The notes below the pieces were generated by a model. That model was not told the origin of the DNA. It saw only the letters and a list, made by a program, of their open reading frames with translations, and made no database searches. From Clavelina lepadiformis (taxonomy: Eukaryota > Chordata > Ascidiacea > Aplousobranchia > Clavelinidae): 64,000 bases of DNA. Both the position numbers and the translations under genes were made by a program. Positions 50,466 to 60,771 of this stretch are shown one piece after another. Position 1 is the first letter of the stretch, and every line of letters starts with the position of its first letter. The stretch is taken from contig NC_135245.1 of NCBI RefSeq assembly GCF_947623445.1, positions 8,253,501 through 8,317,500 on the forward strand, in the 5' to 3' direction.

Positions 50466-52479
50466 TGTATTTTACTGCTAGGTTTTGAAGACAATGATAC
50501 AATGTTGTACATGTCGCATTAAAAGCAAGCACAATTAGTATAGTTGAGCCCAACTTTTGCCTCCCCACCCCCCGTCAATGCAATTCTAAATACGCCACTG
50601 TGCCTCGGTTTGGATACTTTCAGATTTCTTCTGCAACACGTATTTATCTTTTGTGCTTTTAAGGGTTCACCGCTCATTGTTAGATTGTTAAATACAGGTC
50701 ACTATTAAACATAAACATTCTTGACTTTCTTTCGTTTGACTTGACTTTGATCTTTTTAATGTTGATTTTCGTTGTTGTAATAAATAGCAAACAAACACAG
50801 TTTTTGAAGAATGCTGGAATAATAACTTTATTACCTGCAGGACATTACATAGATCCCCTATAGTTATCTTTATTGAAAGCCTTTATTTTAACTTTGGGTG
50901 GAAGGATTTCAAAATATCTTGGTCTTGTAAGGAGAAATGCGAAAAAATGTTGAACACCCCACTGATTTAACATGTATTAAAATTTATTCTATGCCGGTTT
51001 TTAGAAATGACAATGAACAAGGCATGCGCTTGCGGTCAAAATTCCTGGTGCGACAAAACCTTTTAGTGACGTCACACGCCAGTGCAAACAAATTTGTGAC
51101 ACTAATATTAATCAAAATCGTAACAGAAATCATCGAGCCCATTGATAAATTGAATCTAACCAAATTAGTTGTTACGCCGGAAACATTGTTGCCTAACTTA
51201 AATTTTAATGGGCGGGCAAGACTTGAAGACTTCTGGTATACAATGAGACATGGGTTTGCAACCATCGTCTCAAGGGGAGAATCCTGTAATCCAAACAAAT
51301 TCATCCGGTCCTATTGAAACCATAGGACCTATTGCTGGCTTGGCCGCAAACAGGCTCTATTTTCGATAACAGCTTATTAAAATTGATTTATGTGTCGCAT
51401 AAATGAATGTGTTACGTTTTTAACTAAATTCACCGCTGTATGTCGTCTCTTACGCTCACGTGTTTTAAAGTATAGTAGCAAAATAATGAATAATTGACAC
51501 CAGCATTCCAAATAGACTCCACAACTCAAATGTGTTTCTTTTGTTTCAAACCATTGTTTGTCAATCTTTTTTGAGCCATCGCACCTGAACATTGTATTGC
51601 CTCCCATGCAAGGCCGGATTTAAGGGAAGGCCTCCACCACATTTTCGTCAGCTTCTTTTTGCCACAAATAAGCAAAAAATACAATGATGTATAACGCAAA
51701 AACGTTCATCAAAGGTAAAGTTTTGTCTTATTTTTATTTTGTCTTTTGCCTTTTTTTGTTCATATTTTTTATCCTTTAGTTTCCCAGCAAGTAATCGAGT
51801 TGCAATACGTATTTATTTACATACTTATTTATGCACTTGGGAATGTTATTTATGATAAAACTAATGGAAAACCGGCTGCACACGTTGATGACTCAAGAAA
51901 GACTTGTTAGCACCAGCATATTTAGGGAGGGGGCATGCCTCCCCCACGGACCAAATTTTTGTGTGCTGTACGCGTTTTAGGTCTTCGTTGCTTTTCGTTC
52001 ACTGCATTTTTTTGTTTGCAACTTCTTATCGGTTTTAACCATTGCAATAACAGTAGGCCAACTATAAAAGCACCATCCAAATTGTCATCTAAACTGTACA
52101 AGAAAATATAAGAATATACAGTTCTTTTCAAGGCGTTTTAAGCAGTTTTCAGGAGTAAAAACAGCGGACGTTGGGTCCAGTGAGCAGACGCGGATGTTTT
52201 AGAGCTAGATTTCAAAAACATACGCCACTGCTTATTAACCTGATTTTCGTATGCACGGAGTTCGATAATCCCCAAGAAATAAACTTTACATCTATTACTC
52301 AAGATTATGCAGTTTGAAATACAAGAAAAATACTTTTTCAAGAATTTTTTACTTTTTGAGCCGAAATGTTGGAGCCAAAGATGTAAAAATTTATTTTGTC
52401 GCTATATAGTCACAATATCTGCGTAACATCGGTAACGACATATGTTTGGCGATAGGTGTTAGCCTAGCCCCTTTGTTTC

Positions 52480-52665
52480 TAATCAAGGTGGGACTAGAAT
52501 CAGTTTATTGCCCGCAATATATCCAGCACGATAGTTGCCAGATTATTATCAATCATTCAATCATTTTATTTTTCGCCAAAGCGCGGTGGGGACGAAAAAT
52601 CAAGCCAGTTGTTACTAATACGCGCAAATGAATAGGAAAAGAGACAAAGCCGAAAAGGCTTAAAA
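52480..52665. repeat. Dispersed repeat, partner in integrin A intron
   Basis: It shares GCGCGGTGGGGACGAAAAA and flanking words with 31985-32110. Class unknown. Confidence 0.5.
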
Positions 52666-54089
52666 CGTGCTCAAAGAAATAACGTTGATATTTGCTGGTA
52701 ACAACTTATACGGCCACTAAACCTATAATTAATTAAATCCATAAAACATAACTTGAAAAATCGAAAATTAAGCAAACGAGCAGGTGGTGTGTTCAAGCAA
52801 CTGATGAGTGAAAATTGCTTCAGTGTTGTACATCAGAGGATGGGAAAAGAAACCCATCGTATAAGAAGCCCCATCCTGGGCAAGAGCCCGGTTTATGGTG
52901 TGAATGCATTTCGGATCATGTATACAAGCACAAAAATTTAATAGTGGTCTCACAATCTGATACGGTTCATATCATTGTGCACTTGTAAACAAAACCCTAC
53001 ATTTTCATTTTATAATCTAAAATATAAAGCACATGTTGTCCAGGTTAACGTATCTGTTAAACTAACCAGCAGATTCCCTTTGTTACTTAATCGTCACGTG
53101 CCAAAAGAAATAAAGGTTAATTGGTTAACTATACAGTTACACCCACGACTTTTCACAAAGAAAAATTAAAAACTTCCGAGTTAAATGAATGAAGTCAACT
53201 TTCCTGTTTGATGCAAGTTTCATTACGGGAAAATTTCACATCACATCATCAAAGACACAGAACACATCACAAAGACATTCTCATACCTAAGGTAAGCTGA
53301 AGCTTTTCTAGCTTAACGAAGCAGTGAGATTCAATTTTATGCTTAGAATACCTGACCTGTCTTTTATGAATTATAAACCCCACAAAGAGTAAATTTGTTT
53401 TCGTTGTGCTATGACGGAATAATCGATTTTCTAAGCTTGTCCTTTGACGCATCCATTTTTCGCCCAGACTAAGCACAATCATATACGTTACAATCTACAA
53501 ATAAACTCAAGGAGTGTTTTGAAGCAACAACTCACTGTACGATGAGTAAAACTTTGTAAACCGATTAGAGACTATTGTATACAATACAATACGCTGTACA
53601 GTAGATATAAGACTAGGTGCATTTCTTCATACATACATCAAAACATATCGCTTAATACGTATGATAATTGAGAGAAACCGTTTTTATAAACAAAAGCAAA
53701 CGCTACCCAACAGAATTAAATCGCCCCTTAATTTTGAAAATTATGTATAACGCTCCTTTGCGATATCAAATCGCTCCCTTGGTGGGCGGTCGCACCCAGG
53801 TTGAGAACTATTATTTTAAACTTTCATGAGTCACGTGAAGTTGACACGTCCAGCTCCGATTGCATTACTACAAGGTACAATGGTCTAACTAGGCTACCAC
53901 AAAATTTTGATTTCAGAATTTTATGAGCAATTTTATTCCACCTTTAGAGACCAAATGATAAGTCGCCTTCACACGTTTCATCAAATCTGCAAAGAAAATC
54001 GAATAGAGTAGCTAAACAACAAACAAACAAACAGAAACAGAACGGCTTGTCCGTAATGCAAACGACCTATTGAAAAACCCAGGCTATCG

Positions 54090-54895
54090 CAGGGGTGGCC
54101 AAACTGCGGCTCTTTGAGCCTTTGATTGTGGCTCTTTAATGAATTAGCATTGATGAATTAGACATGCAATTTTCCCGGTCTAGACGAGTTGTTTGATCAG
54201 ATCATGAAACTATGCCTTCTATCACACGTAGTAACAATGGACTGATTAGTAATAAATAATAATGAAACTACACTCCGAAAAGTGCATTGTTGTACAGAAG
54301 TGTGCTAACTTGTACACTGTAGTTAAGCAAACTGTCAGATTGAAGCTGTACGTCAGGGCTGACCTAGTTTCAAATCTTGGTTACGGTTATACTAATCATT
54401 GCAAAAAGAGTTAAGCCAAGAAATGTCGTTGAGGATTAGCTGCAAAAAGAGAAAATATGAAGAGGAGAATAGAACTTCTAAAACAGAATCGGAAATGAAA
54501 TGGAACTGCAGGAAGATCTCGCTTTGAAAATGGTCCATAAATCAAATCACATAAATCACAGTTGAGTTCTGGAAACAAGTCCCAGAAGCAAAATACCCGA
54601 ACCTAAAGAAAACAGCTATCCGGTTGATTTCTATTTTCAGCACAACAAACTGTTGTGAGTCATTTTATTCCGTGATGAAATTTGCAAAGTCAAAATACCG
54701 CTCAGTTTTGACAAATCAACGCTTGAAGGAACTGCTCCGAACTGCTTTAACATCATATCAGCCTAATTTCAAACATCTTGCAGCCCAGGTGGAGACTCAT
54801 AGTATCACCACGCAGCACTAATATTAATCAATATCTACACTTAGTTGTGAGTGAATAAATTCGTATTGAGCATGAAGCAGGTCTGGCCACCCCTG
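54090..54895. mobile_element. hAT transposon remnant, 806 bp
   Basis: Ends CAGGGGTGGCCAAAC and GTCTGGCCACCCCTG with a perfect 8-bp target duplication GGCTATCG (54082-54089 and 54896-54903). Unlike the other short hAT copies here it keeps part of a transposase gene, so it is an internally deleted autonomous element. Confidence 0.9.
54640..54821 (+). pseudogene. hAT transposase C-terminal remnant
   Basis: An open frame reads CCESFYSVMKFAKSKYRSVL, followed by LTNQRLKELLRTALTSY. This resembles the hAT dimerisation region (the family pattern is E..FS.MK..K...R..L....L..LLR.A). The zinc finger and catalytic parts are missing. Confidence 0.8.
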
Positions 54896-54978
54896 GGCTA
54901 TCGCTTTCATATTGTCATTCCATCTGAACGCTATTACAATATTAATAAAATCCACCACCGAGTGCTGACTGTGTGGCC

Positions 54979-55185
54979 ATGTCGGTTAAACTCGACGGAC
55001 GCTCAGTCGTTTTCCAACACCATTTTGTTATCCAGGAGCTCAACATCAAGCTTTGTTACGAAAGACAAAACATTGCAAGTTTTTCTTTTTGTTTGGAAAA
55101 CGTCGGGGAAAGGCTCTCAACTATGGCGAAAGCGTCGGGCACCATTTTTATTATTGGGTTTACTAGACCCAGGGCCTATAGTTGA
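54979..55185 (+). CDS. Candidate small coding region, unidentified
   Basis: A 69-codon open frame starts MSVKLDGRSVVFQHHFVI and ends at a TGA at 55183-55185. Its composition is more GC-rich and more protein-like than its surroundings. No motif or splice chain was found, and it may be a remnant. Confidence 0.2.
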   Translation: MSVKLDGRSVVFQHHFVIQELNIKLCYERQNIASFSFCLENVGERLSTMAKASGTIFIIGFTRPRAYS

Positions 55186-55309
55186 CTAGTATGACTCCGA
55201 TTGTGTGTTGTGAGCGCCTATTCCTTTCCATAAGCACAGTGTAGTGATGTATTTTACCAATTTTATATATTCCAGATATAACCAGAATTTATATACACTT
55301 CATGTGAAG

Positions 55310-55640
55310 TTCTTGCAATTCATTTTTAGATGTTTTCCAGACAACAAGTTACTATCGAATATTCTTTCAAACAAAATATGTCATCAGAATACATGCAATT
55401 CCATGACACTACACTTTACTTTTTGTTTCAGCCAATTAGATCACGACACCTAGTTATACGTCACAGCAACCAATCAAATATTTTTCTTTCAAGTGCTAGC
55501 TATAGCCCCAGTGACACAGCAACTAAACACCGTTATTTTAAGACACAACTTTCCCAAACCAGAGAGAACATACAGATAACATTTTAATCAATTTCCACAG
55601 TGCACATTATATTTCATTACCAAAATCGCAATAAACTCTC
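55310..55640. repeat. Dispersed repeat copy 1 (partner 58600-59065)
   Basis: Both copies share CTTTCAAACAAAATAT, CATCAGAATA, ATGCAATTCCATGA, TCAAGTGCTAG and ACAACTTTCCCAAACCAGA in the same order. The second copy has about 150 extra bases near 58755-58905. Either a transposon family or a local duplication would fit. Confidence 0.7.
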
Positions 55641-55776
55641 TGTCCCCTCTAATAAGCTTCAAGGTAGTGTAATTGATGGCATTATTGTCTTTGTATGCCC
55701 TGTGAAATGTAACAACTTGTGTTCTCTCATGAGCTAGGGCTTGTTGCTCTTCGCAGAAAACACGACTTTTGTACAT
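55621..55776 (-). CDS. Candidate first exon, unidentified
   Basis: The minus-strand frame from the ATG at 55776 is open and reads coding-like (RVFCEEQQALAHERTQVV). A GTAATG donor follows at 55620, in phase 0. No continuing exon was found below it. Confidence 0.2.
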
Positions 55777-56392
55777 GCAAAATAAAGCAATATAGCAGTA
55801 AAAATTCTTCGCTAAATTATTTTGTATTTAAGTTTTAAACTTTTTAATATTTTTTTTGTATATGATTTATAAAACCACAAACAAAGTAAAATGAAAGAAG
55901 TACCCTATACTAGTAAATGCACACAAAAAATAATACAACCACACTGTATTACATTATTGCTTTTTATATTAAAAGAAATTCAATAAGTGCGCAAAAAAAG
56001 ATATAGGACAATGAGTTAGTTTGCCGAATTTGTCAATTGCAAGTTAATGTAGAAGGGTGAGTTAGGAAAAGGATATCAAGTATGCAAGAGAAGAAAATAA
56101 AAGTTCGATCAGTCTTGGTAATAATAATAACTAATAAGCTTAGATCGAGAACGCCTCCATTCGATTTTCCTTGCATGTTGCTGTACGCAAGTTTTTGCAG
56201 TACCGTAGTGTATACCGACGCTCTCAGGACAGTCAATTAATTAACAGATTCTGACATGTACAGGGCGTCAGATTGCGCCCAGATACGAATGACAAAATGC
56301 AAACTAATTGTACGGAATGAAGATAACGCTAGCACTTACGTATGTCATTAATGAAAACAACAAAGGTGGGTTAGTATATAGTTAGCGTAAGC

Positions 56393-56890
56393 CAGACATG
56401 TGCAACCAGCGGCCCGCCAGGTTGTTTCGTGCGGCCCGCGTGGTGCTCAGTAAAATGTTAGAACTTCATACTAGACATCACTATTTCATGCAGTTTACAT
56501 CAAAGCAATGGAAATTACGCTGTGTATAGAACGCTGTGTATAGAAATATTGCCCTTTGTGATGCAACAATGCTGCGTTGCATAATTTCGCAATGCGAGGT
56601 GCATATCGCAATGCAATGCCGTTTGTGATGCAACAATGCTGCGTTGCATAATTTCGCAATACGCTTGACTGAATTTAGTTTCCTCATCTTCCATCGACAA
56701 TTATTCACAGTTTTTCAATAAATTGTCGCACAAGTGTGTCGTGGACTGCATTAAATCTATTTCTTAACTATATAAACTGCATAGGAAAGTCGTTTTACGA
56801 TACTAATTTTTTCTGATAAAATCATGTGGCCCGCGTTGTCATTCAAAATTTTGTATTTGGCCCTCCAGTGAAAAAGGTTGCACATGCCTG
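56393..56890. mobile_element. Short non-autonomous hAT element
   Basis: Ends CAGACATGTGCAACC and GGTTGCACATGCCTG enclose 498 bp. The 8-bp target duplication GCGTAAGC is perfect (56385-56392 and 56891-56898). The interior holds GGCCCGC words near both ends and two copies of a GTGATGCAACAATGCTGCG stretch. Confidence 0.9.
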
Positions 56891-56900
56891 GCGTAAGCCA

Positions 56901-57254
56901 AAGTTGCCAAGCGAAAGAAAATGCTAAAAGAATTGCTCATTCGGTAGAAAATGGCGAGTGAGTTCTTCATTGAGATAAAGCTGCGTATTAGTATATGGCT
57001 GAGTGTGCTTAGTGTACGGTAAAAATAAAAAAAATCATCTTCCTTGATGAATAAGATTAAAATGATAAGTAAAGACAAAGTTGCCCAGCGAAAGAAAATG
57101 CTAAAAGAATTGCTCATTCGGTAGAAAATGGCGAGTGAGTTCTTCATTGAGATAAAGCTGCGTATTAGTATATGGCTGAGTGTGCTTAGTGTACGGTAAA
57201 AATAAAATAAATCCTCTTCCTTGATGAATAAGATTAAAATGATAAGTAAAGACA
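56901..57254. repeat. Tandem duplication, two 177-bp units
   Basis: The unit beginning AAGTTGCC(A/C)AGCGAAAG is repeated head to tail with only a few differences. The array starts just after the hAT target duplication at 56898. A 147-codon minus-strand frame across it is a by-product of the repeat. Confidence 0.9.
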
Positions 57255-57459
57255 TACGTCGATAGGGGGTAGAGAATAACATTAACTTATGTTCAAATTA
57301 AAGTTCAGATTTAATTGATATGGTTATATTTTGCGTGGTTTACGCAGAACTGATATAAGGTATAACAAGCATGAGTTTAACTGCGCTTTGTTCTATAAAA
57401 TACTGTGGCGATAGCGGGGGCTATATTAATGTTTTTTGGATGACATAAAGCCAAAAGCT

Positions 57460-57741
57460 TTAATTGTTCGTTTCGAACTCCTTTTGTCTATTTGACTTGC
57501 TTATTCCGTTGCTTATTGCTATCCCTTGTTGTTTCTTCAACAGCACAACGTTCATAAAGACCAAATTCTTATATTCCGAAATATAATCGCATACATCAGA
57601 AGGAATTACCATGTCATTTTCACAAACACACTTTTTACATAGATCTTTGATAAAACCAGATTTTCCAAAAAGGGAGCTTTTTATTCGAAGAACAATTACA
57701 CCAAGATCACTTCTATTTATCCTTTTGCTATATCCGATCAG
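57460..57741 (-). CDS. Candidate terminal exon, unidentified
   Basis: A minus-strand frame is open for 93 codons from directly after an acceptor-like GGCCTTAG (57742 and up) to a TAA at 57460-57462. It reads coding-like: GYSKRINRSDLGVIVL, then FIKDLCKKCVCENDMVIPSD and YISEYKNLVFMNVVLLKK. It has no start codon of its own and would be the last exon of a gene lying above it. Upstream exons were not found and the family is unknown. Confidence 0.3.
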   Translation of the reverse strand: MIGYSKRINRSDLGVIVLRIKSSLFGKSGFIKDLCKKCVCENDMVIPSDVCDYISEYKNLVFMNVVLLKKQQGIAISNGISKSNRQKEFETNN

Positions 57742-58599
57742 CTAAGGCCACCCGTTCTACATATCGACGTGTCACAAAATATCTCCTTTCTAACCATAAC
57801 AATTTGACAACACTATTTACGTCACAGAACTATGTCAAAAGAACACTTCTAAATTCGTAATACTCTAAGCGTACTACAAACTCCTGGAAAGCAGGTTATT
57901 CTACCACACGGATACGTGTCATAGCTAAACTGGACAGCTATGTATAGCAACGTAATACAACACGCACATATTTTAAATAACACATTTTCCCTAGTACACT
58001 ATTGTTTACTAAAAAATGTCAATTATCTAAATTATTACAATTCACTATTACCATCGCCATAGTACAATCAATGCCGTGACATCAGATTTAGATAAACCCA
58101 TTTAATATTGAAATGGGTACTGACTCTGAAATACGCTAACGCCCGGAAATAAGCTACAGTTGTTCAGAAATGAGTAATGCACTTTACTGGCTAAATTTTA
58201 TTCGGAAGCACAGAAGCGTGTAGATTGTAGAACGTAGAAGAAGCATGTAGAAATGGCCAAAGAGACCGATGGCTTCGTTCTTCTTGGTGATACAGTATTT
58301 CTTTCATCTTTCTTTCGGGCTATGGTTGCATTTTGTCTGCGTTGCTTGATTGAGTTGAACGGCGTTTTTCTCACCCAGAATCCATAGTTCCAGTAGCATT
58401 AAAGTGAAATATTCCTTCGTTGCTTGACTGCGGAAATTTCCTCAGCTGGATACTTGGATAATTTTTGAAAATCTCTCCTGTAACTCACTTCCAATAAACC
58501 GTCAATTGCAATTTGTCTCGCGATCTTTTTCTGCTTCGTGATTTCTGGTCTGCGTCACTTGCGAGCTCAGAAGGTTTGCTTGTTCCCAGATTATATTTA

Positions 58600-59065
58600 T
58601 AAGCTTACTGGAAACAAGTTAATATCGAATGCTCTTTCAAACAAAATATATCATCAGAATATATGCAATTCCATGATAGTACACTTTACGTTTTATTTTA
58701 GCCATTTAGAGTAGACCATGACACCTAGTTACCCGTGCGTTACAGCAACAGAATAGCCAACAACACAGAAAAAAGATCAATACTTTTGTAAGCGCAAAAT
58801 GGCAGAATTATTTGTTTACTTTTTAATAGACTATGAACTACTCAAAACACAAACTACTTAAAAATACTTTTATACCAGATCCATTATTTAAAACCCAGCA
58901 AACATATTTTTATGTTTCAAGTGCTAGTTATGACTGTAGTGACATAGCAACGAAACAGTGTTTATATCGATAGTTTAAGATACAACTTTCCCAAACCAGA
59001 AATAACACGATTTTAAATTAATTTGCACAATTTATGCTATGTTTCATTGTTAAAATCGCCGTACC
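58600..59065. repeat. Dispersed repeat copy 2
   Basis: This is the partner of 55310-55640, interrupted by about 150 unmatched bases near 58755-58905. The stretch 57742-58600 shows no gene. Confidence 0.7.
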
Positions 59066-59166
59066 TTGAAGTATTGGTATCCTGACCTTATATGTCCGCA
59101 AGTATCGATGTACTTGTATGTTTCGAATCAACGGTTTGAATTGACATTGTCTTTGTTAGTTATAGT

Positions 59167-59512
59167 CAGGGTTACCATTCCATGCTTATTTCCAAGATTT
59201 GTACTTATTTTCAAGTAAAATGTCTTAGAAAATACTAATGTGCGTATTACTAAGAAACGTGCTTATTTTCACTTGCGTGCTTATTTTTTTCTTATTTTTA
59301 GGGCAGAGGTTTCTACTTTGGGCATTTCTCTCCCTTTAGTATACCACTTTGTACCAAAGAGATACCAAAATTAAGAACATGCAAATAATGTCTGTTTTTT
59401 TAGGAACATTGATTGCCTTCTCCTGTTGTGCCCTGTTTAAGGTAGTAGGCCTATTCTTCTTTCGTTTCCTAGTCGACTTTATTTTTGAGAGTCCAGACCG
59501 ATGGCAACCCTG
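59167..59512. mobile_element. Short hAT element, relative of 39291-39638
   Basis: Ends CAGGGTTACCATTCC and GATGGCAACCCTG with a perfect 8-bp duplication GTTATAGT (59159-59166 and 59513-59520). Sequence and length follow the copy in the integrin B intron. Confidence 0.9.
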
Positions 59513-59526
59513 GTTATAGTTATGAC

Positions 59527-60131
59527 TAGGGCAACCAAAAGTCAATATGGTCAATTTTTTTTTACCTGCTCAAAATGCTATGAAACAAGCACAAAACAAA
59601 TTTCAGCTTTGTACGACGTGTGGTATAGAAGTTATTAGGTCAGATAAAGTCAAAATGTAAAGTTAGGTCAAAATACGGTCAAATTGTTTCGTTAGGTCTT
59701 TTTTTTAGGTCAAAATCTATTAAACTTGTAATTTTGTAACCATTTTGTAATATTATTCTTCCGTTTTTCTCTTTTCTTGTACCGCAAACAATTCCAGTCC
59801 CGCAAATTTTACTTAGAACCCAAGCCACAAAGAGAGGGAAGGCTTTTCAGCGCGTTTGGTGACGTCACGATGTGACGTCTTTGCATTTGAAACTGCAAGT
59901 TGTCAATCTTAATACGCAGAAACGAAAAAAAAGTCAACACTAGAAAAGCATTTTGTCATTTTTAAATGCAGCTTTAGATTAGAAAGTTGCTGTAGACAGT
60001 GTAGAGACTATCAGTATAGCGTTTTTCAAAATGAAGTCAAAATGTAAACTTTTTAGGTCAAAATGAGGTCAAAATTTGCAAATTTTAAGGTCAAAATTTA
60101 AAATTTTTAGGTCAAAAAACTGGTTGCCCTA
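59527..60131. mobile_element. Element with 8-bp duplication and iterated GGTCAAAAT words
   Basis: Ends TAGGGCAACCA and TGGTTGCCCTA enclose 605 bp, flanked by a perfect 8-bp duplication GTTATGAC (59519-59526 and 60132-60139). The duplication size fits hAT. The sub-terminal regions repeat AGGTCAAAAT many times. Its left duplication overlaps the right duplication of the neighbouring element at 59167-59512. Confidence 0.85.
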
Positions 60132-60771
60132 GTTATGACCCATGCGTCATTACTGTATACAAAAGCATAAGTCCTAAATTTGCCTTTTTTGTCTTTTTTA
60201 ACATGAGATGTCAAGTTAAAAGATCAAACCAATGATTCAGACTTCTTACGTTGGTATTTTTAGGTACTGTAACTCGTAATAAGCTACACCTGAAAGTATT
60301 GTAAGTATAATGGTTTTCGTAATGATGATGTATAAAGTGTGAAATCCTTTGTGAAAACCCCAATTCCTCTCCTCGAAATTTCTCCCCAACCTGTTTCGTT
60401 ATGGACTATGCGTCTATAACCATATTGGCTCTACGTACGTCCATAACCCGGAGGACATATAATGCTTATAGTCGGTTACCTATATGGAAAGCTTATAGTT
60501 TAAACGTCGAATGCTGGGTTGCGCAATATCAAGGTAAGGGGTGTTGCACAACACGCTGAAGTTCCAAGCGTATTGTCATGCCAGCAACGAAGCTATTTAT
60601 AGAGGTGAATCCCCTCTTGTTTGTCTGAGTTATATAAAGCCGCTTTTGAATTCGCCGTCTCATATTCGTCGTCTTTCCCCAGCAGCGTCTTTGTAGAAGG
60701 CCAGCGCTGTCGTTAGACGTCTGCTGTATTTTGTTTAGTGAGAAAGGCCAGTCATTGACGTAATCTGTATC

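Larger units (their letters stand above)
46652..54089. other. Long stretch with no recognised gene
   Basis: It contains the repeat element at 47311-47595, the dispersed repeats near 48870 and 52550, and an AAC microsatellite. An open frame of 127 codons at 50937-51317 (plus) has a relatively protein-like composition but no motif, and the reverse strand is also open there (51304-50984). I cannot assign it. Confidence 0.45.

Noticed and set aside
50383..50568. Minus-strand frame with a run of Cys
   Set aside because: It is the antisense reading of the AAC microsatellite.
56839..57282. 147-codon minus-strand open frame with an internal repeat
   Set aside because: The repeat is the 177-bp DNA tandem duplication (a multiple of three), so the long frame is a by-product.
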